From Lyngbya confervoides BDU141951 (GTDB lineage: Bacteria > Cyanobacteriota > Cyanobacteriia > Thermosynechococcales > Thermosynechococcaceae), in assembly GCF_000817775.3 (NCBI RefSeq), contig NZ_JTHE03000047.1, positions 1 through 47,833 on the forward strand: 47,833 nucleotides of DNA, given 5' to 3'. Of the stretch, positions 44,027 through 47,833 are shown in pieces (the first letter of the stretch is position 1; every line of letters starts with the position of its first letter). Under the pieces are notes generated by a model. That model did no database searches. It was not told the DNA's origin and saw only the letters and a program-made list of their open reading frames with translations. The position numbers were made by a program, and so were the translations under genes.

Positions 44027-44749
44027 TTAGGTCATCTTACCCGCCACCGCGGGTGCCAGCCCGGAAAGATAACGGCGTTCGCCTTGAAGATATAGCCAAA
44101 CCGGCAGCTGTCGCACATAGTCCTGAGGTCCCTCGAAGGTAATGCTTCCCGCTTCCAGCGCTTGGTCTAGGGGATCGTATCCCATAACAACGTGGGTAAA
44201 GGCGCTGAGGTCAGCATGAATCACCACATCGACTTCAAAACCCGGATCGCTCAGGCAGACATCCACCTGTTCCTGGTCAATCACCATCCAGTAGCTCCGG
44301 TCTTTGAGCTTCCCCCTGACTAATCCGCGTAGGTCAAACTGTAGAACAAGTTTATGGGGCGGGATAGCCTGGAGATTCACGCTGCGCCGCATGGACCACA
44401 TCAGGAGCTGATCGTCTAATTGATCGGGGAAAATGCGATCGCAGGTCCACTGTGCTGCCCAGGTGCCCAGAGACTCAATCACAGGCCGAAGCGCCTCCCC
44501 GGCCGGGGTCAAGAGATAGATCCAGCCCTGGCCTGCGGGGTTTGCCTGGCGAGCAATCATCCCGGCGGCTTCCAATTCCTTGAGACGCTTGATGAGCAAG
44601 GCCCGCGACATGAGCGGCACCCCACGGCTAATTTCATTGAAGTGGCAGCTACCGGACATGAGTTCGCGCAACACGAGAGGAGTCCACCGTTCACACACGA
44701 TTTCCGATGCTCTGGCGATGGGGCAATATTGCCCATATCCTTTGCCCAT
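44027..44749 (-). CDS. HxlR-type winged-helix regulator with C-terminal SCP2-like domain
   Basis: The N-terminal ~95 residues are an HxlR winged helix: GQYCPIARASEIVCERWTPLVLRELM, then HFNEISRGVPLMSRALLIKRLKELEAAGMI. The Cys in GQYCPIARA is in the position used for redox or aldehyde sensing in some HxlR proteins. The C-terminal ~130 residues (VDVCLSDPGFEVDVVIHADLSAFTHVVMGYDPLDQAL) resemble an SCP2 sterol-carrier fold that binds lipids or acyl ligands. Start at 44749 (MGKGYGQYCPI); upstream codons to 44830 are untrustworthy. It is divergent from an acyl-CoA dehydrogenase gene 108 bp away, its most likely target. Confidence 0.82.
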   Translation of the reverse strand: MGKGYGQYCPIARASEIVCERWTPLVLRELMSGSCHFNEISRGVPLMSRALLIKRLKELEAAGMIARQANPAGQGWIYLLTPAGEALRPVIESLGTWAAQWTCDRIFPDQLDDQLLMWSMRRSVNLQAIPPHKLVLQFDLRGLVRGKLKDRSYWMVIDQEQVDVCLSDPGFEVDVVIHADLSAFTHVVMGYDPLDQALEAGSITFEGPQDYVRQLPVWLYLQGERRYLSGLAPAVAGKMT

Positions 44750-44857
44750 GATGAACTCACAATCCGCAACAGCAGGTTCAGATTTTGATCTTGTACCACA
44801 CCCATGCAGGCACCAGAATAGACCCATCACAAGATTTCATGATTCAAGGAGCCCCTC

Positions 44858-45997
44858 ATGCTGGAAGTTCACTATGCCCCCACCCAACGGCAGCAAGATC
44901 GTGATTGGACCCCCCTGGCCCACACCCTGGGGCAGCAGTGTGCTGCCGTTGAACGGGCCGCCGATGCCTCAGATGATTTTGTGGCCCCCAATTTTGCCAG
45001 TCTGCGGCAAGCTGGACTGGCCGCCCTGGGCATTCCGACCGAACTGGGCGGGGGCGGCGCAAGCTATGCCAGGGTCTGCGAGGTCCTCAGGATCTTAGGG
45101 CGGTATTGCAGCTCCACGGCGTTGGCCTTTTCCATGCACACCCATCAAGTCATGATTCCCACCTGGAAATGGCAACATGAGCAGGCCCCCGTGGAGGGGT
45201 TACTCAAACGCATCGTTCAGGATCGCCTTATTCTTCTGAGCACTGGCGGCAGTGATTGGTTAAACGGATCGGGCACAGCCACCCGCACGGAGGGAGGGTT
45301 TCTGATCAACGGCCGAAAGAGATTTGTCAGTGGTGCGCCAGGGGGGGATTTGCTCATGACCAGCGCCGTGTATGAGGACCCGGATCAGGGGTCAACGGTG
45401 CTGCACTTTGCCCTACCGGTGCAAACAGCCGGGGTAAGCATTGAGCCCACCTGGCAGGCTATGGGAATGCGGGGGACCGGATCTCACGATATTCTGTTGT
45501 CCAATGTGTTTATTGCTGACCCAGGGATTGCCCTGCGGCGACCTGCGGGTCAGTGGCACCCTGCCTTCCATCTGATCACGATGATTGCCATTCCAATCAT
45601 CTATTCGGTGTATGTCGGGATTGCCGAAGCTGCCAGGGATCTGGCTGTTCAACAGGCCAGTAAAGGCTGTAACCGCGAGTCTGTTTACTATCAGGTGGGG
45701 GGATTGGAGAATGAATTGACCGCCGCCAAAATTATCTTGCAGCACATGATTGCCACATCGGTATCGGGTCAGCCCGGCTTTGACGTCACCAATGAGATCA
45801 TGACGGGGCGAACTCTGGTGGCTAGATCTATCTTGAATGTGGTGGATCGGGCTATGGAAGTCGTGGGCGGGCGATCCTTCCACCGACCCTTTGGACTGGA
45901 AAAGCTATTCCGGGATGCCCAAGGGGTTCGATTTCATCCGCTTCGGGAAGAAGCTCAGCGCAAGCTGGCGGGACAGTTGGCGATGGGCTGTCATTGA
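44858..45997 (+). CDS. Acyl-CoA dehydrogenase family flavoprotein
   Basis: A ~379-residue acyl-CoA dehydrogenase-like protein: N-terminal helical domain (LRQAGLAALGIPTELGGGGASYA), a beta domain at ~130-230 (LSTGGSDWLNGSGTATRTEGGFLINGRKRFVSGA), and a helical C-terminal domain (VDRAMEVVGGRSFHRPFGLEKLFRDAQGVRFHPL). The flavin-binding region WQAMGMRGTGSHDILLSNVFI is recognisable. The catalytic Glu could not be fixed by eye, so the reaction could be oxidation of an acyl-CoA or another substrate such as an amine or sulfur compound. ATG 44858 follows AAGGAGCCCCTC. It is probably regulated by the divergent HxlR-type protein. Confidence 0.86.
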   Translation: MLEVHYAPTQRQQDRDWTPLAHTLGQQCAAVERAADASDDFVAPNFASLRQAGLAALGIPTELGGGGASYARVCEVLRILGRYCSSTALAFSMHTHQVMIPTWKWQHEQAPVEGLLKRIVQDRLILLSTGGSDWLNGSGTATRTEGGFLINGRKRFVSGAPGGDLLMTSAVYEDPDQGSTVLHFALPVQTAGVSIEPTWQAMGMRGTGSHDILLSNVFIADPGIALRRPAGQWHPAFHLITMIAIPIIYSVYVGIAEAARDLAVQQASKGCNRESVYYQVGGLENELTAAKIILQHMIATSVSGQPGFDVTNEIMTGRTLVARSILNVVDRAMEVVGGRSFHRPFGLEKLFRDAQGVRFHPLREEAQRKLAGQLAMGCH

Positions 45998-46169
45998 AGG
46001 CGTTGCGATCGCAAGGCACTCCAATGAACCATAATCATGCCTCAGGCACCAGGGAGAGAAAGTCCTAAGCTTTCCCCATCCTTAATGTTGTCCCTTCAGG
46101 CTGATCCCAATATTTTGATGCATCTTGTTCACAGGCTGGGTGTGGCTGGGGGATTTGGCGAATCCTAGT

Positions 46170-46397
46170 TCAGTGCGTTGCAGTAGGATCTTGGGTAAAG
46201 TGGATGCCCTTGGTTTTAAGCTGGGCAACGGTCTCATCGAGATCGGCGCAGTCGAAAAATAGCTGGGCACGGGAGGGGGCTGGCGACTCCCCCGTCACCT
46301 CCACTGAGAGGGTCGCTTCACCGTCAGGGCAAGAATTTTCCTGGAGTAGGGGAAGGGCGGCGATCGCAGCGTCTATTGGTCCGCGGAGTGAAACCAT
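46170..46397 (-). pseudogene. VOC/glyoxalase-fold remnant
   Basis: A 75-codon frame starting with ATG at 46397. Residues 40-70 (RAQLFFDCADLDETVAQLKTKGIHFTQDP) look like the second half of a VOC (glyoxalase/bleomycin-resistance) module, where LDETVAQL and KGIHF are typical. A whole VOC protein would need about 110-130 residues, and the expected DPDGN end is missing after a stop at 46170. It may be a small functional unit or a decayed gene. Function is unassigned. Confidence 0.4.
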
Positions 46398-46414
46398 TGC
46401 GGCTTAGGGGGCCA

Positions 46415-47158
46415 TTAACCCGGGCAATGCCGCATACTAGGCGTTTCAATCACGTATCCAGGTTCAAGATACAGGGAATAGTATCGCCCATCATCCCGCA
46501 GTGCTTTCCAGGCAGAAATCCCTGCAAGGTCTAGGTAAAATTCCACCACCTGGTCCAGCGCCATCAATTTATGAAGCTCAACGGGGTGATTCTGGCTCAA
46601 TAATTCACTGAGCAAGGTATTTAAACCCACGGTTTGCTCCATGAAATTTCCTGCTGAGGAAGCTAGCACTCTGTCCTGTGGGAGATGGGGAGATGTTAAC
46701 AAGTCACCCAGAATGCGACCTGGCGCTTCAAATTGAAAAATTTTAGCGGCTTCCCACCTAGATAATGGAGCGATGGAATCAAAGTCTGGACAGGCAATGA
46801 GATTGCAAAGCGTCTGCGTATAGATTTCCTGCTCCAGGAAGAGGACGCCTTGCTCCAGAAGGTATGGCGGAGGACCGTACTCTTGGTGATCATCCTCCAT
46901 TGCCTGAAAGGCCGGCATAATGAAGGCCAGTGATCCCGCTCGTCTAAGGGCGACCCAACCCTGCGACTGGCATCCGGGATAGCCACAGGCTTCACAAACT
47001 ATGAACTGAAGAGTCGCTTCTCCCCAGTTTACACACTCAACGGCATTGATGAGTTGAGTACGGCCGTCATATAACTGATTGACCGTCATCGGAGATTGCC
47101 CAGAGGCGGAGAAATTAAGTACCCCCCTTTGGGTGGTGGGTGAGGTCAGTTGCCACAT
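46415..47158 (-). CDS. Unknown protein with a CxxCGxxGC motif
   Basis: Not recognised. It is a 247-residue, mostly soluble protein. A cluster VCEACGYPGCQSQGWVALR at ~54-72 supplies three closely spaced cysteines of the CxxCGxxGC type found in metal- or iron-sulfur-binding proteins. The rest has PPPYLLEQGVLFLEQEIY, LSRWEAAKIFQFEAPGRILGDLL and LDQVVEFYLDLAGISAWKAL, with no domain I can name. ATG 47158 or the later ATG at 47089 (MTVNQLYDGR) may be the true start; relatives would decide. It is next to the VOC remnant and a decayed intron, so it lies in an accessory neighbourhood. Confidence 0.55.
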   Translation of the reverse strand: MWQLTSPTTQRGVLNFSASGQSPMTVNQLYDGRTQLINAVECVNWGEATLQFIVCEACGYPGCQSQGWVALRRAGSLAFIMPAFQAMEDDHQEYGPPPYLLEQGVLFLEQEIYTQTLCNLIACPDFDSIAPLSRWEAAKIFQFEAPGRILGDLLTSPHLPQDRVLASSAGNFMEQTVGLNTLLSELLSQNHPVELHKLMALDQVVEFYLDLAGISAWKALRDDGRYYSLYLEPGYVIETPSMRHCPG

Positions 47159-47489
47159 TTAGACCTTGCGAACGCAGAAAGTAGAGGTGTCTGATGGTCG
47201 AAACGACGCCTGGGATGACGCGGCTCCAGTGAGCCCCTTGGGCGACCGGATTTCCTTCTGCCGATAATAGCACCCGACGCAGGCAGCAATCGATCGCCGC
47301 CATACACTGGATGCTGTGGCATAAACTGGATGCTGGGGGCGATCGCTCCTCTCAAGGAATAGGAACTCCCAAAGTATCGCGAGAACCCCCCCATCCTAGA
47401 GAAAAACGCAATAATAAGTTAAAAAGCCTCTGCAACTCAGCCATAACGGGATCGCAGTGGCAACACTGAAAAGTAATGCTGGAATGATA
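47159..47489. other. Spacer before the intron fragment
   Basis: No firm gene. Minus-strand frames at 47115-47303 and 47146-47394 overlap one another. The first contains SRVIPGVVSTIRHLYFLRSQGLNVATDLTH, which could be a small protein or the N-terminal remnant of something larger, but no start signal supports it. HIP1 sites lie near 47292 and 47339. Confidence 0.3.
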
Positions 47490-47833
47490 AAGGTGACGCT
47501 GGGGGCGGGGTCTAGCGTTAAGAAACTGCATCCGCTTGTGTACGCCCAGCATGGGCGTGAACTCATGGGGGGCAAGTCCTCTGTAGGAGAATCACCATCC
47601 AAATGCTCGAAAGTCTTGGAGCCGAGAGATGGATCACGACTAGCATAAGGCAAGGGCGTTTCCGCGAGGAAAGGTTTAGAGGAAGCCAGAGGCAACCCTG
47701 TGAGCTGACGAACAGAAAAGGTCAAAGAATACGTCAAGCAAAGATATCGCGGGGTGGTGGATTTGGACTTGGAAAAGTTCTTCGACACCGTGAACCACGA
47801 TGTTCTGATGTCTAGAGTCGCCCGCAAGGTGCG
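47490..47833 (+). mobile_element. Group II intron, 5' part with internal deletion
   Basis: From about 47527 the sequence shows group II intron domain I features: GTACGCCCAGCATGGGCGTG, then CATAAGGCAAGGGCG, then AGGAAGCCAGAGGCAACCC and GAGCTGACGAACAGAAA (47703-47719), which in intact introns lead on into the rest of domain I and then domains II-IV. Here reverse-transcriptase coding sequence begins immediately after. The 5' boundary is uncertain: the expected GTGYG start is not clear (GTGACG at 47493 is closest). The element runs off the window end. Confidence 0.75.
47712..47833 (+). pseudogene. Group II intron reverse transcriptase, N-terminally deleted
   Basis: The frame ACA GAA AAG GTC reads into KEYVKQRYRGVVDLDLEKFF and continues DTVNHDVLMSRVARKV. 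The VVDLDLEKFFDTVNHDVLM block is motif 2/A of group II intron reverse transcriptases. All N-terminal residues before it (start, RT0, RT1) are absent and a TGA precedes it at 47706-47708. It is cut by the window edge, so the state of the catalytic YADD box is unknown. Confidence 0.85.

Overview
The window looks like a filamentous or unicellular cyanobacterial chromosome. GCGATCGC (HIP1) palindromes are scattered throughout, and it carries genes confined to oxygenic phototrophs: ndhN of the NDH-1 complex, the clock-input gene ldpA, a Ycf45-type R3H ATPase, and the iron-stress flavodoxin isiB. Most of the DNA is GC-rich. The first ~2.7 kb is visibly more AT-rich and looks acquired. No rRNA, tRNA or CRISPR array was seen.

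Layout. (1) 1-3.7 kb: a foreign-looking patch. It holds a NERD-domain/SF1-helicase-like gene with a ruined P-loop, a concentric double inverted repeat resembling an integron recombination site, and a broken integron integrase (intI), followed by HIP1-rich DNA without a clear gene. (2) 3.7-14.9 kb: mostly housekeeping. R3H ATPase, ldpA and ndhN lie on the minus strand; a Tat-exported PhoX-like phosphatase, a DUF6930-like protein, a lumenal pentapeptide protein and a chromate transporter lie on the plus strand. A Dps with a histidine-substituted ferroxidase centre, a thioredoxin-fold 2Fe-2S protein and a small cyanobacterial protein follow. (3) 14.9-42.9 kb: an iron-acquisition island. It opens with an ABC exporter and a DUF1636 metal-binding protein. 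A minus-strand siderophore block (29.5 to 18.3 kb) then encodes two FecCD-type permeases, an ATPase, a Uma2 gene, a remnant of an MFS exporter, an ABC exporter, an AraC/PchR-type regulator, an AMIN-domain TonB-dependent receptor and a substrate-binding lipoprotein. After a cation antiporter and a TrkA-like protein comes an energising module, exbB-exbD, divergent from tonB. The tonB gene leads into a second uptake set (permease, heme-type TonB receptor, ATPase, binding lipoprotein). The island ends with isiB, an isiC-like hydrolase relative without a nucleophile serine, and a bacterioferritin. (4) 43-47.8 kb: accessory genes. These are a methyltransferase, an HxlR-type regulator divergent from an acyl-CoA dehydrogenase, a VOC remnant and an unknown cysteine-motif protein. 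The right edge holds a group II intron whose middle has been deleted, so that domain I RNA runs straight into reverse-transcriptase coding sequence.

How it works together. TonB-ExbB-ExbD would energise two outer-membrane receptors, one siderophore-type and one FRAP/NPDL-type for heme. Each feeds its own periplasmic lipoprotein and ABC importer. The AraC protein is the likely local switch for the siderophore receptor. Fur-box-like sequences (11-12 of 19 matches, judged by eye) lie before exbB, isiB and the 2Fe-2S gene. Bacterioferritin and Dps store and detoxify iron, and flavodoxin replaces ferredoxin when iron is short. No siderophore biosynthesis genes are present, and one putative exporter is already a pseudogene, so the cell may scavenge foreign siderophores.
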